From Phyllobacterium brassicacearum (GTDB lineage Bacteria; Pseudomonadota; Alphaproteobacteria; Rhizobiales; Rhizobiaceae), in assembly GCF_003010955.1 (NCBI RefSeq), contig NZ_PGGO01000009.1, forward strand, positions 1 to 64,000: a DNA stretch of 64,000 nucleotides. Direction: 5' to 3'. The position numbers and the translations under genes were made by a program. This document shows, in pieces, positions 47,680 to 55,379 of this stretch (its first letter is position 1; each line of letters begins with the position of its first letter). The notes below the pieces were generated by a model. That model had not been told where the DNA came from. It ran no database searches and worked only from the letters and a program-made list of their open reading frames with translations.

Positions 47680-48495
47680 TTATTCCTTGCCGTCGTCCGA
47701 CTTCTTCAGCTCTTCCAAAGTCGGCATTGACACGATGTTGTACCCGGAGTCCACATAGTGGATCTCGCCGGTAACGCCGCTCGAAAGGTTCGACAACAGG
47801 TAGAGTGCGGAGCGGCCGACGTCCTCGATATCGACAGTCCGGCGCAAAGGAGCATTGCGCTTCTGGTAGGAGAACATGGCGCGGGCATCGCCAATACCGG
47901 CACCAGCCAGGGTGCGCACAGGACCCGCAGAAATTGCATTGACGCGAATGCCTTCCGGACCGTAATCGGCCGCAAGATAACGCACCATGGCCTCGAGCGC
48001 CGCCTTGGCCACACCCATCACATTGTAGTTGGGCATGACCCGTGTCGACCCGCCATAGGTCAGCGTCAGGATCGAACCGCCTTCCGGCATCAGCTTGGAG
48101 GCGCGCTGCGCAATCTCGGTGAAGGAATAGGCGGAGATCACCATGGTCCTTGAGAAATTGTCACGCGTCGTCACGTCCGCATAGCGGCCCTTGAGCTGCG
48201 ACTTGTCAGAAAATCCGATGGCGTGGACCACGAAGTCGATGGTGCCCCATTGCTGTTCCAGCGTTTCGAACACGGCATCGACGCTGGCGATATCTTCGAC
48301 GTCGCAAGGCAACAGCAGTTTCGAGCCAAGCTGCTCGGCCAGTGGTGCGACGCGCTTGCCAAATGCCTCGCCCTGATAGGTAAAGGCAAGTTCGGCACCG
48401 TTCTCGGCCAGTTCCTTGGCGATTCCCCAGGCAATCGAATGGCTGTTCGCGACCCCCATGATGAGGCCGCGCTTGCCCTTCATCAATTCACCCAT
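47680..48495 (-). CDS. fabI: Enoyl-[acyl-carrier-protein] reductase (NADH)
   Basis: A 271-aa atypical short-chain dehydrogenase that completes each cycle of fatty-acid elongation and is the triclosan target. Motifs: GKRGLIMGVANSHSIAWGIAKE (cofactor), the SYYG-like segment YGGSTRVMPNYNVMGVAKAALEA (active-site Tyr and Lys, Y-x6-K with the second tyrosine) and ISAGPVRTLAGAGI. GAGGGGA precedes the ATG at 48495. Last gene of the leftward fabA-fabB-fabI operon. Confidence 0.96.
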   Translation of the reverse strand: MGELMKGKRGLIMGVANSHSIAWGIAKELAENGAELAFTYQGEAFGKRVAPLAEQLGSKLLLPCDVEDIASVDAVFETLEQQWGTIDFVVHAIGFSDKSQLKGRYADVTTRDNFSRTMVISAYSFTEIAQRASKLMPEGGSILTLTYGGSTRVMPNYNVMGVAKAALEAMVRYLAADYGPEGIRVNAISAGPVRTLAGAGIGDARAMFSYQKRNAPLRRTVDIEDVGRSALYLLSNLSSGVTGEIHYVDSGYNIVSMPTLEELKKSDDGKE

Positions 48496-48504
48496 GTCTT
48501 CCCC

Positions 48505-49731
48505 TCAATCTTCGTAACGCTGGTAGACCAGCGATGCATTCGTGCCGCCAAATCCGAAGGAGTTGGTCAGGACTCTATTCAGTTTCACGTTGTCGATCCG
48601 CTTGCGCGCAATCGGCATATCCCCGAACGCTGGATCGAGCTCCTCGATATTGGCACTTTCAGCGATGAAATCATTGTTCATCATCAGGAGCGAATAGATC
48701 GATTCATGCACGCCCGTAGCACCCTGCGAATGGCCCGTCAGTGATTTGGTCGCGGAGATAGGCGGGCATTGGTTGCCCGAGCCAAAAACTTCGCGGATGG
48801 CCTCGATTTCCTTGAGGTCGCCCACTGGAGTGGAGGTCGCATGCGGATTGATGTAATCGATCGAACCCTTGACGTTGGCGATCGCCATGCGCATGCAACG
48901 CGCCGCGCCTTCGCCGCTTGGCGCGACCATATCGGCTCCGTCGGAGGTGACGCCGTATCCGACGAGTTCACCATAGATCTTGGCGCCGCGCGCCTTGGCA
49001 TGTTCCAGCTCTTCAAGAACCAGGACGCCGGCCCCGCCAGAGATGACGAAACCATCGCGGTTCTTGTCATAGGCACGCGAAGCCACGGACGGCGTGTCAT
49101 TGAATTTGGAGGACATCGCGCCCATGCCGTCAAACAGCACCGACAGGGTCCAGTCGAGGTCCTCGCAGCCTCCGGCGAACATCATGTCCTGTTTGCCGTA
49201 CTGAATCATCTCATAGGCATTACCGACGCAATGGTTCGACGTGGCGCAAGCCGAGGAGATCGAATAATTCACACCCTTGATCTTGAACCACGTGGCAAGC
49301 GTTGCCGAAGCTGTCGAAGACATGGCCTTCGGCACGGCAAAGGGGCCAACCTTCTTGCTGGACCCGGACTCGATGGTCTTTTCGGCCGATTCGAAGATGG
49401 TGCGGGTGGATGAACCGCCCGATCCCATGATAATGCCGGTACGTTCGTTGGAAATCAGATCCGCTTCGAGGCCAGCATCAGCAATGGCCTGATCCATGGC
49501 AACATGGTTCCAGGCGGTGCCGCCACCATGGAAGCGCATGGCGCGGCGATCGACCAGTGTCGAGGGGTCAAGCGTCGGAGCGCCATGGACCTGGCTGCGA
49601 AAACCATGCTTCGCATACTCTTCGGCAAAGACAATTCCCGATTTCGCCGTGCGCAGGGATTCAAGCACCTCTTGCACATTATTGCCGATAGAGGACACGA
49701 TACCCATGCCCGTCACAACCACTCGCCGCAT
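48505..49731 (-). CDS. fabB: Beta-ketoacyl-ACP synthase I
   Basis: A 408-aa condensing enzyme of unsaturated fatty-acid synthesis. The active-site cysteine is in SISSACATSNHCVG (about residue 163), the two histidines in INPHATSTPVGD and SLTGHSQGATG, with the C-terminal NSFGFGGTNASLV. Placement between fabA and fabI supports FabB rather than FabF. GGAG precedes the ATG. It is 9 bases upstream of fabI. Confidence 0.96.
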   Translation of the reverse strand: MRRVVVTGMGIVSSIGNNVQEVLESLRTAKSGIVFAEEYAKHGFRSQVHGAPTLDPSTLVDRRAMRFHGGGTAWNHVAMDQAIADAGLEADLISNERTGIIMGSGGSSTRTIFESAEKTIESGSSKKVGPFAVPKAMSSTASATLATWFKIKGVNYSISSACATSNHCVGNAYEMIQYGKQDMMFAGGCEDLDWTLSVLFDGMGAMSSKFNDTPSVASRAYDKNRDGFVISGGAGVLVLEELEHAKARGAKIYGELVGYGVTSDGADMVAPSGEGAARCMRMAIANVKGSIDYINPHATSTPVGDLKEIEAIREVFGSGNQCPPISATKSLTGHSQGATGVHESIYSLLMMNNDFIAESANIEELDPAFGDMPIARKRIDNVKLNRVLTNSFGFGGTNASLVYQRYED

Positions 49732-49767
49732 TGCGATCTCCTTGAAGGGTTTGCGTCGCCTGAAAAC

Positions 49768-50283
49768 TCAGGCAGCGCTTTCCTTGAACAGGCCGACCCG
49801 CAGGTCAGTTGCTTTATAGATAGTCTCGCCGTCGGCCTTTAACCAGCCGTCCGCAATGCCGAGGACCAACCTGCCGCGCATCACGCGCTTGAAGTCGATG
49901 CCGTACTCAACAAGTTTTGTCTTGGGCGTGACCATGCCAGTGAACTTCACTTCGCCGGTGGAAAGGGCGCGGCCTTTTCCGGGTTCGCCCAGCCAGCCGA
50001 GATAGAAGCCTGTCAATTGCCACATGGCATCGAGGCCAAGGCAACCGGGCATAACAGGGTCGCCGATGAAATGGCAAGGGAAGAACCACAGGTCAGGCTT
50101 GATGTCGAACTCGGCGCGGATATAGCCCTTGCCATTCTCGCCGCCTGTCTCAGAAATCTCCGTGATGCGGTCAAACATCAGCATGGGTGGTGCCGGCAAT
50201 TGGGCGTTGCCCTGACCGAACATCTCTCCGCGGGCACAGGTCAGCAGCTCTTCATACCCGTAGCTTGATTTCTGTTCTGGCAT
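49768..50283 (-). CDS. fabA: 3-hydroxydecanoyl-ACP dehydratase/isomerase
   Basis: A 171-aa hot-dog-fold enzyme that introduces the cis double bond of unsaturated fatty acids. Active-site segment [24 protein letters not shown] includes the catalytic histidine (CHF) and aspartate (GLDAMW). The ATG at 50283 has GGGAG upstream; an ATG 12 bases earlier lies before the ribosome site. First gene of the fabABI operon, divergent from irr, as in Brucella and other Hyphomicrobiales. Confidence 0.96.
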   Translation of the reverse strand: MPEQKSSYGYEELLTCARGEMFGQGNAQLPAPPMLMFDRITEISETGGENGKGYIRAEFDIKPDLWFFPCHFIGDPVMPGCLGLDAMWQLTGFYLGWLGEPGKGRALSTGEVKFTGMVTPKTKLVEYGIDFKRVMRGRLVLGIADGWLKADGETIYKATDLRVGLFKESAA

Positions 50284-50575
50284 TCTTTCTCCCATCGATT
50301 ACTTCAAAGCTTGCACTTGAGACCAGACGCTCCGGCGCGGGCGGACCCAATCACAGTGTGTTTCCGCCCGAAAACGGTGTCTAGAGCAAACCAGAGCCAA
50401 ATGGAACCCTTGGCTCACCATGCCTCCCGCGAATTTCCCATAACAAGCGATTTCAAGAATGCTGCGCTTTTCACCGATTTGCGAGCGATCATATTGATGT
50501 GTCCTGACCCTAGACTAATGGCCTATTTTCTGCCTATTGATCGATTCCGCAAGACGGCATATATCAATCATGTAA

Positions 50576-50600
50576 CACGATAGACAATCTGTCTCTCGTG
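50576..50600. promoter_or_regulatory. Imperfect palindrome upstream of irr, candidate operator
   Basis: CACGATAGACA (50576-50586) and TGTCTCTCGTG (50590-50600) are 11-base inverted arms with one mismatch, 38 bases before the irr start. The remainder of the 355-base gap 50284-50638 must hold the divergent fabA and irr promoters; I see no gene and no textbook Fur box in it. Confidence 0.35.
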
Positions 50601-50638
50601 TGACTTTTGATATCAGTTAACGGAGTGGCAGACGGGCC

Positions 50639-51070
50639 ATGCATATTTCTTATGAGATAGATGCCGACGTATCCTTGCAGGAGCGCTTGCGCTTTGCAGG
50701 ATTGCGGCCGACCCGTCAACGTGTTGCGCTTGCCAGCCTGATCTTTTCCAGAGGTGACAGGCACCTTTCTGCCGAGGAACTGCACGAAGAGGCACAGGGC
50801 GCCAATGTGCCGGTCTCACTGGCCACCGTCTATAACACGCTGCATCAGTTCACCCAGGCGGGGATGCTGCGCATTCTCGCCGTCGAAGGGGCGAAGACCT
50901 ATTTCGACACCAATGTTTCCGATCATCATCACTTTTTCGTGGAGGGCGCGAATGAAGTGATCGATATCCCCGATGGCTCTGCCATGGTCGGTGCGTTGCC
51001 ACCGGTGCCGGAAGGCATGGAAATCGTCAACGTCGATATTATCATTCGCCTGCGCAAGAAGCGCGGCTGA
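50639..51070 (+). CDS. irr: Iron response regulator Irr (Fur family)
   Basis: A 143-aa Fur-superfamily regulator. The N-terminal winged helix has LRFAGLRPTRQRVALASLIF and VSLATVYNTLHQFTQAGML; the metal/haem region contains SDHHHFFVEG (histidine triplet of Irr). Irr represses or activates haem and iron-uptake genes in Hyphomicrobiales and Bradyrhizobium when iron is low, and decays upon haem binding. The C-terminal zinc-site cysteines of Fur are absent, typical of Irr. Divergent from fabA. GGAG precedes the ATG. Confidence 0.94.
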   Translation: MHISYEIDADVSLQERLRFAGLRPTRQRVALASLIFSRGDRHLSAEELHEEAQGANVPVSLATVYNTLHQFTQAGMLRILAVEGAKTYFDTNVSDHHHFFVEGANEVIDIPDGSAMVGALPPVPEGMEIVNVDIIIRLRKKRG

Positions 51071-51133
51071 TTCAAGCTAAACAATCTTACATGCCCGGGA
51101 TGATGGGCGACGACGGCGTCGGCGGTTGGGTCG

Positions 51134-51250
51134 TGGATTCATTTAAGCGAAGCCAGAGCCCGGATGGCCGCTACTTGATGAAGGCGAGGAAGTTGGCGGC
51201 GTGTTTCCCATAACGCGTTGCAATGTCGGCTTTGCAGCAAAATGTGGTCA
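51134..51250 (-). pseudogene. Decayed C-terminal tail of an IS5-type transposase
   Basis: Read leftward, the region gives TFCCKADIATRYGKHAANFL, then AFIK, a stop, and in the same frame LWLRLNES. This matches the usual end of IS5/IS427-group DDE transposases (family knowledge: ...RRIATRYDKxAxNFLAxIxLAxxRLWLR...), broken by an in-frame stop and small insertions. No terminal repeats or N-terminal part were found. It marks an old insertion between irr and the DUF2182 gene. Confidence 0.65.
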
Positions 51251-51299
51251 TCCGATCCGCGAGGCAACGAGCGCCGCTCGCTGCCGACTTCTATTGTGG

Positions 51300-52178
51300 C
51301 TACGCGAGCCAGGGCATCGCGACGGCACCACTGGCCACCACGATTCCCAGGGCTATCAAGGCAATACCTATCGCAGCCCCTGCGCGTCGGCCCTGTGGGA
51401 GCATCTTCTCGACAAAGACGACCAGCGTGAGCAGAAGCATCCAGGCCAGGCTCATTATTCCTGTGGCGACCAACACGGCGAACAGCGCCCAGCAGCAGCC
51501 GAAGCAATAGGCGCCGTGCTTTAGTCCCATTACCAGTGCTCCGAGCCGTCCATCGCGCCAATGCTGCGCTATGAAGGCGAAAGGCGAGCGGCAATGCCTG
51601 AGGCAAACCCGCTTGATCGGCGCGAATTGATAAAGTCCGGCCGCCGCGACCGTCGTCCCGAGCGCGAGCGGTGCCCATTGGATACGTTGAGCCGGCGCGA
51701 GACTCGTTGCCAGTTCGCTGCCGATCTGGACGAGGACATAGACAACAATCCCTGCTCCAGCCCAGATGAGGATATAACCGGCCACGAAGATCCACGTTGA
51801 AACGGCCACTTCCCGTTCACGCCGGGCCTGAGCCGAGGCAAACATGAAGATCATCGACGCGGCGGCAGGAAGCATCATTGCAGCCATCATGACGGTCCAG
51901 ACCGCAACGAAGATGACTGCACTCTCGAACGACCATCCAGTGGCTGCGATACCGCCCATGGCCATACCACCCATGCCCTCGGCGGCCATTCCCCCGCTCA
52001 CCGCAATACCCATTGGAATGCTCATATTGACGGCCTGGTAGATGGTCAGCAACCACGCCGCCCCGGTCAGTACGACGAGAGAAATCAGCAGGCTCAGTGG
52101 CACATGTTCCCATCGAGCCATCGGCCACACGACGCCTCGAAGGGCGGGCAAGAGTCGCGTCCTGGCGCTACGCGGCAT
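51300..52178 (-). CDS. DUF2182 integral membrane protein, possibly metal-binding
   Basis: A 292-aa protein with about seven hydrophobic segments (VPLSLLISLVVLTGAAWLL, FVAVWTVMMAAMMLPAAAS, WIFVAGYILIWAGAGIVVYV and others). Conserved DUF2182 features are WTVMMAAMMLPAA, the cysteines in IKRVCLRHCRSP and the GLKHGAYCFGCCWALF stretch. A Met/Gly-rich loop (MAAEGMGGMAMGG, after the first helix) suggests copper or other soft-metal contact; no function is established. It overlaps the upstream DUF1326 gene by 11 bases; AGGT lies before the ATG. A later start at MARWEH (52121) is possible. Confidence 0.85.
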   Translation of the reverse strand: MPRSARTRLLPALRGVVWPMARWEHVPLSLLISLVVLTGAAWLLTIYQAVNMSIPMGIAVSGGMAAEGMGGMAMGGIAATGWSFESAVIFVAVWTVMMAAMMLPAAASMIFMFASAQARREREVAVSTWIFVAGYILIWAGAGIVVYVLVQIGSELATSLAPAQRIQWAPLALGTTVAAAGLYQFAPIKRVCLRHCRSPFAFIAQHWRDGRLGALVMGLKHGAYCFGCCWALFAVLVATGIMSLAWMLLLTLVVFVEKMLPQGRRAGAAIGIALIALGIVVASGAVAMPWLA

Positions 52179-52812
52179 CGGGACCTGTCCAGTCGAACGG
52201 GATGTGCTTGCTCGACCGGCTTTCGCCGGTCCAACTGAAGCCAAACCCGTCCGTCCGAACTTCGAGGGAACGGCCCCACGTAGCAACCTGGCCGGGGCCA
52301 ACCTCTGATCCCGGCGGATTGATCATCTGTACGCGTTTGCCTGGTGGCGTCGTCGGCCCGGTCAGTGCTTCTGCGCGCCCGACAACTCGACCTGGGATCT
52401 CAGCCCGCCAAGAGGCGAGATCACCAGCAACTTCAAATGTGATGGGGACATATTCGATGCCGCGCATTTCTCCGATCAAGGCGGCGAAGGCTGCCGGCCA
52501 GCCGCCAGCCTGTCCCCCGAAGATAATCTGCAAGGCCTCCCGCTGCTGCTCGTCTGCCCTGTCATCGATGAAAAGGCCCATTCTGACCTTGGCCTCACCG
52601 GCCCAAACGTTGCCTTCGAACGCGGCAAGCGCCAGCAGATTGAATTCGTCGAGCCGGACCTCGCCGAAATGACCCTCTCGGACATGCCAGGCGAGCAGAC
52701 CGTGGCATGCGTTGTTAGTCGGTGCCTGAGCAAATTCGCAAGGGCATGGAATATCGCAACTGCATATGTCGAACCAATCGCCGACAAGACGCCATTCAGG
52801 GACGGTGTTCAT
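52168..52812 (-). CDS. DUF1326 protein, partner of DUF2182
   Basis: A 214-aa soluble protein with the cysteine-rich N-terminal signature WFDICSCDIPCPCEF, diagnostic for DUF1326, and a downstream beta-rich domain (VRMGLFIDDRADEQQREALQIIFGG). DUF1326 and DUF2182 genes are often neighbours, and here they overlap, implying joint expression and possibly a complex; the four cysteines could bind a metal. The ATG at 52812 has GGAG upstream; longer frames to 53028 run into unrelated sequence. The 222 bases upstream (52813-53034) hold no gene I can support. Confidence 0.87.
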   Translation of the reverse strand: MNTVPEWRLVGDWFDICSCDIPCPCEFAQAPTNNACHGLLAWHVREGHFGEVRLDEFNLLALAAFEGNVWAGEAKVRMGLFIDDRADEQQREALQIIFGGQAGGWPAAFAALIGEMRGIEYVPITFEVAGDLASWRAEIPGRVVGRAEALTGPTTPPGKRVQMINPPGSEVGPGQVATWGRSLEVRTDGFGFSWTGESRSSKHIPFDWTGPDAA

Positions 52813-53034
52813 GGCTCTATCTCCGTGAACCAGCGGCGCTAGTCTACTGCATGGGGGGTTCCGACTCCAGTGCGTTTGCAGGGACGACCCGCCCGAAAAG
52901 GACCGACGTCGGGCCGAAAGTTCGGATGCTCCCCTTAGAAATTCAGCCAGGTCTACAATGACGGCTATCGGACCCGAAGGTAACGGTCGGTTGAGGCGAT
53001 CCGAAGGTCTCGATTGGACGCGTGCCATCGGGCC

Positions 53035-53628
53035 CTAATCGTCGAACTTCTCGTCCGGATAGGCGCCCCAGATGTCCGGTTGGCGAATCCAGCCGCTGGC
53101 GCCGCTGAACGACACGCGGCAGAAACTGCCATTGCAGGCCTTCAGCGTTCCGAGCACGCCTGGCTCAACTTTTGCCACGATACCGGATTTGTCATCGGCG
53201 CTGCGATAGACGTTCAGCATGGTGCCGTCCTTGTCGCGCTGCCAGGGGGCAGTCATCGCCGTGCGCTTGCCCGAAAGCAGTGACTGATAGACCCAGCCCT
53301 CCGTGCCCTCCGAATCGCGAATGCGCCGCCAATTGTCATATTCCTGGATGATCTCGACCGGCAGTCCGGATTTCAGGAAGAGCCAGGTGACGGCATAATC
53401 GCGGCCCGGCCCGACGCGCAGATTAACGCGGCCCGGCTTGAGGCTGACGAAACGCGGCAGGGGCAAGCCGCTCGGCCCGACCTGCGCTGCGGCCTCGGCT
53501 AATCCCAGGACCGGCAAGCTGAGCGGGATGGTCAAAGCGAAGGCTGCCGCGACGGTGCCTGCGTTTAGAAAAGAGCGAATATTTCCAAGGTTCAACAAGA
53601 TCAGTCCTTCATCGTCCTTAGCCTGCAT
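53035..53628 (-). CDS. SH3-domain protein, secreted or membrane-anchored
   Basis: A 197-aa protein with an N-terminal hydrophobic segment (AGTVAAAFALTIPLSLPVLGL) and two bacterial SH3-like modules: VSLKPGRVNLRVGPGRDYAVTWLF...NWRRIRDSEGTEGWVYQSLLSGKR and LNVYRSADDKSGIVAKVEPG...CRVSFSGASGWIRQPDIWG. Such proteins act in the periplasm, probably at peptidoglycan. The start at 53628 lacks a clear ribosome site; a TTG nearer the hydrophobic segment is possible. Divergent from the hydroxyacid dehydrogenase. Confidence 0.85.
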   Translation of the reverse strand: MQAKDDEGLILLNLGNIRSFLNAGTVAAAFALTIPLSLPVLGLAEAAAQVGPSGLPLPRFVSLKPGRVNLRVGPGRDYAVTWLFLKSGLPVEIIQEYDNWRRIRDSEGTEGWVYQSLLSGKRTAMTAPWQRDKDGTMLNVYRSADDKSGIVAKVEPGVLGTLKACNGSFCRVSFSGASGWIRQPDIWGAYPDEKFDD

Positions 53629-53786
53629 CAGCCGATTTTGCGGCAGAATGGCGAACGATCCCTATTTTTCTTTGTCTTTGACGCGCCGCCTTGATAGACA
53701 AGTGGAGGAGCGTAAAGAGCAATTGCAGTTTGCAATGACTTGGTTAAAGAGGTCTCAATGCGTCGCGAATTGGGAGGGGAATATTG

Positions 53787-54782
53787 GTGAGCAAGAAGCC
53801 TCTGGTCGTCATCACCCGCAAACTGCCGGACCCTATCGAGACGCGCATGCGCGAATTGTTCGAAGCGCGGCTGAATGTCGATGACCGGCGCCTGTCCAAG
53901 GCGGAACTGATCGAGGCTGTCAAGCAAGCCCATGTTCTCGTGCCGACCATCACCGATCATGTCAGCGAGGAGATCATCAATGCGGCTGGTCCCAACCTCA
54001 AGCTGATCGCCAATTTCGGCAATGGCACGGACAATATCGATGTGGTTGCCGCCGCAAAACGCGGCATCACTGTCACGAACACGCCAAATGTTCTGACCGA
54101 GGACACGGCCGACATGACCATGGCGCTGATGCTGGCTGCGCCGCGCCGCCTGGTCGAGGGCGCATCCATCCTGCTCGACGACGGCAAATGGGAGGGCTGG
54201 GGTCCGACCTGGATGCTCGGCCGCCGCATCTGGGGCAAGCGCCTCGGCATTGTCGGCATGGGCCGCATCGGCACCGCCGTCGCGCGCAGGGCCAAGGCTT
54301 TCGGCCTGTCGATCCATTATCACAACCGCAAGCCGGTGAACCCCAAGACGGAAGAGGAGCTGGAGGCAACCTATTGGGAAAGCCTCGACCAGATGCTGGC
54401 GCGCATGGACATCATTTCGGTCAATTGTCCCTCGACGCCCGCAACGTTCCATCTGCTTTCTGCCCGGCGCCTCGCCCTGATGCAGCCGACGGCCTTCATC
54501 GTCAACACGGCGCGCGGCCAGATCATCGACGAGCATGCGCTGATCGAGCAGTTGGAACGTGGAAAATTGTCCGGCGCGGCGCTTGATGTGTTCGAACACG
54601 AGCCGGCAGTCAATTCCAAGCTGCGCAAGCTCGCCAAGCACGGCAAGGTGGTCATCCTGCCGCATATGGGGTCGGCGACGCTCGAAGGGCGTATCGACAT
54701 GGGCGAGAAGGTGATCATCAACATCCGCACCTTCATCGACGGGCATCGGCCGCCGGATCGGGTGCTGCCGCGAGACTGGTGA
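53787..54782 (+). CDS. D-2-hydroxyacid dehydrogenase (glyoxylate/hydroxypyruvate reductase type)
   Basis: A 331-aa NAD(P)-dependent dehydrogenase. Cofactor motif RLGIVGMGRIGTAVARRAKAFG, catalytic arginine in VNTARGQIID, glutamate in DVFEHEPAV and histidine in ILPHMGSAT. Similar proteins use glyoxylate, hydroxypyruvate or glycerate (GyaR/GhrA type). The start is GTG at 53787 with GGGAGGGGA upstream; a TTG three bases earlier also exists. A repeat element follows its stop, before the convergent aconitase X operon. Confidence 0.92.
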   Translation: MSKKPLVVITRKLPDPIETRMRELFEARLNVDDRRLSKAELIEAVKQAHVLVPTITDHVSEEIINAAGPNLKLIANFGNGTDNIDVVAAAKRGITVTNTPNVLTEDTADMTMALMLAAPRRLVEGASILLDDGKWEGWGPTWMLGRRIWGKRLGIVGMGRIGTAVARRAKAFGLSIHYHNRKPVNPKTEEELEATYWESLDQMLARMDIISVNCPSTPATFHLLSARRLALMQPTAFIVNTARGQIIDEHALIEQLERGKLSGAALDVFEHEPAVNSKLRKLAKHGKVVILPHMGSATLEGRIDMGEKVIINIRTFIDGHRPPDRVLPRDW

Positions 54783-54810
54783 GAATCCACCCTGACGGGC
54801 AAATGCCCAT

Positions 54811-54980
54811 TATCTCTCCCCTTGCGGGAGAGAAAGCGATTTCAGCATCTTGGCCCTTGCCAAGTGCTAGAAATCGCCAGTGAGGGGATTTGCTTCACCC
54901 ATACCCCCTCTCTTGGATTTTCTAAGAATTTAGCAAAGGGGCTAAATTCAAGAAAATCCTTTCTCCACCGCAAGGGGGGA
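54811..54980. repeat. Mosaic of three palindromes between the dehydrogenase and aconitase X genes
   Basis: Three inverted repeats follow each other: CTCTCCC/GGGAGAG (54814-54832), GCGATTTC...GAAATCGC (54836-54877, inner TTGGC/GCCAA) and GGATTTTC...GAAAATCC (54915-54959, extended by TAAGAATTTAGC/GCTAAATTCAA). An inverted copy of the first module, CTCC-CCGCAAGG-GGGGA, starts near 54963. This module type resembles interspersed intergenic repeats of Hyphomicrobiales (from memory). It covers the 3' end of the aconitase X small-subunit gene. Confidence 0.65.
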
Positions 54981-55379
54981 GATAAGAACGGAGCCGTCAC
55001 AGCCAATCGCCAATTCATGTCCGGCAAAGCCCGCAAATTCTCCGCGATCCAATCTCAACGCCATCGGCACCGGATGGCCCATTTCCTGCGCAACGATGAG
55101 CCCGAGCAACAGGATCGCGTCGGGCTCGTGCAGGATGATCGCAGCGGGTGCGAGACCTGCGGTGACGAGCTCCAGCAGCACGGCGGCGGCCGACGAGGAG
55201 CCGATGGTACCGGGCAGACACAGAACCTTGCCGCTGATCGACAGGCCGTGCTGCGGGTGGCGCACATCGGCAATGCGCCCGCTCTTCGGATTGACACCGC
55301 CCCAGAAGCTGATCGGCGCGGTGAGAACCAGCGCAGGCGCTTCTGCTGGCTCACCGGCAACGAGGATCTCCGCCTTCAT
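54948..55379 (-). CDS. Aconitase X swivel-domain (small) subunit
   Basis: A 143-aa DUF126-type protein, the small subunit of two-part aconitase X. Visible: VNPKSGRIADVRHPQHGLSISGKVLCLPG and the GSSSAAAVLLELV loop, corresponding to the swivel domain of aconitases. The large subunit gene overlaps by four bases (ATGA), so translation is coupled. The last dozen residues (SPLAVEKGFS and stop) are encoded by the interspersed repeat at 54811-54980, so the natural C-terminus may have been replaced. Known AcnX type II enzymes dehydrate cis-3-hydroxy-L-proline; the substrate here is unproven. Confidence 0.88.
   Translation of the reverse strand: MKAEILVAGEPAEAPALVLTAPISFWGGVNPKSGRIADVRHPQHGLSISGKVLCLPGTIGSSSAAAVLLELVTAGLAPAAIILHEPDAILLLGLIVAQEMGHPVPMALRLDRGEFAGFAGHELAIGCDGSVLISPLAVEKGFS

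Noticed and set aside
53628-54746. Minus-strand frame of 372 codons
   Set aside because: Antisense to the hydroxyacid dehydrogenase, which has all family motifs.
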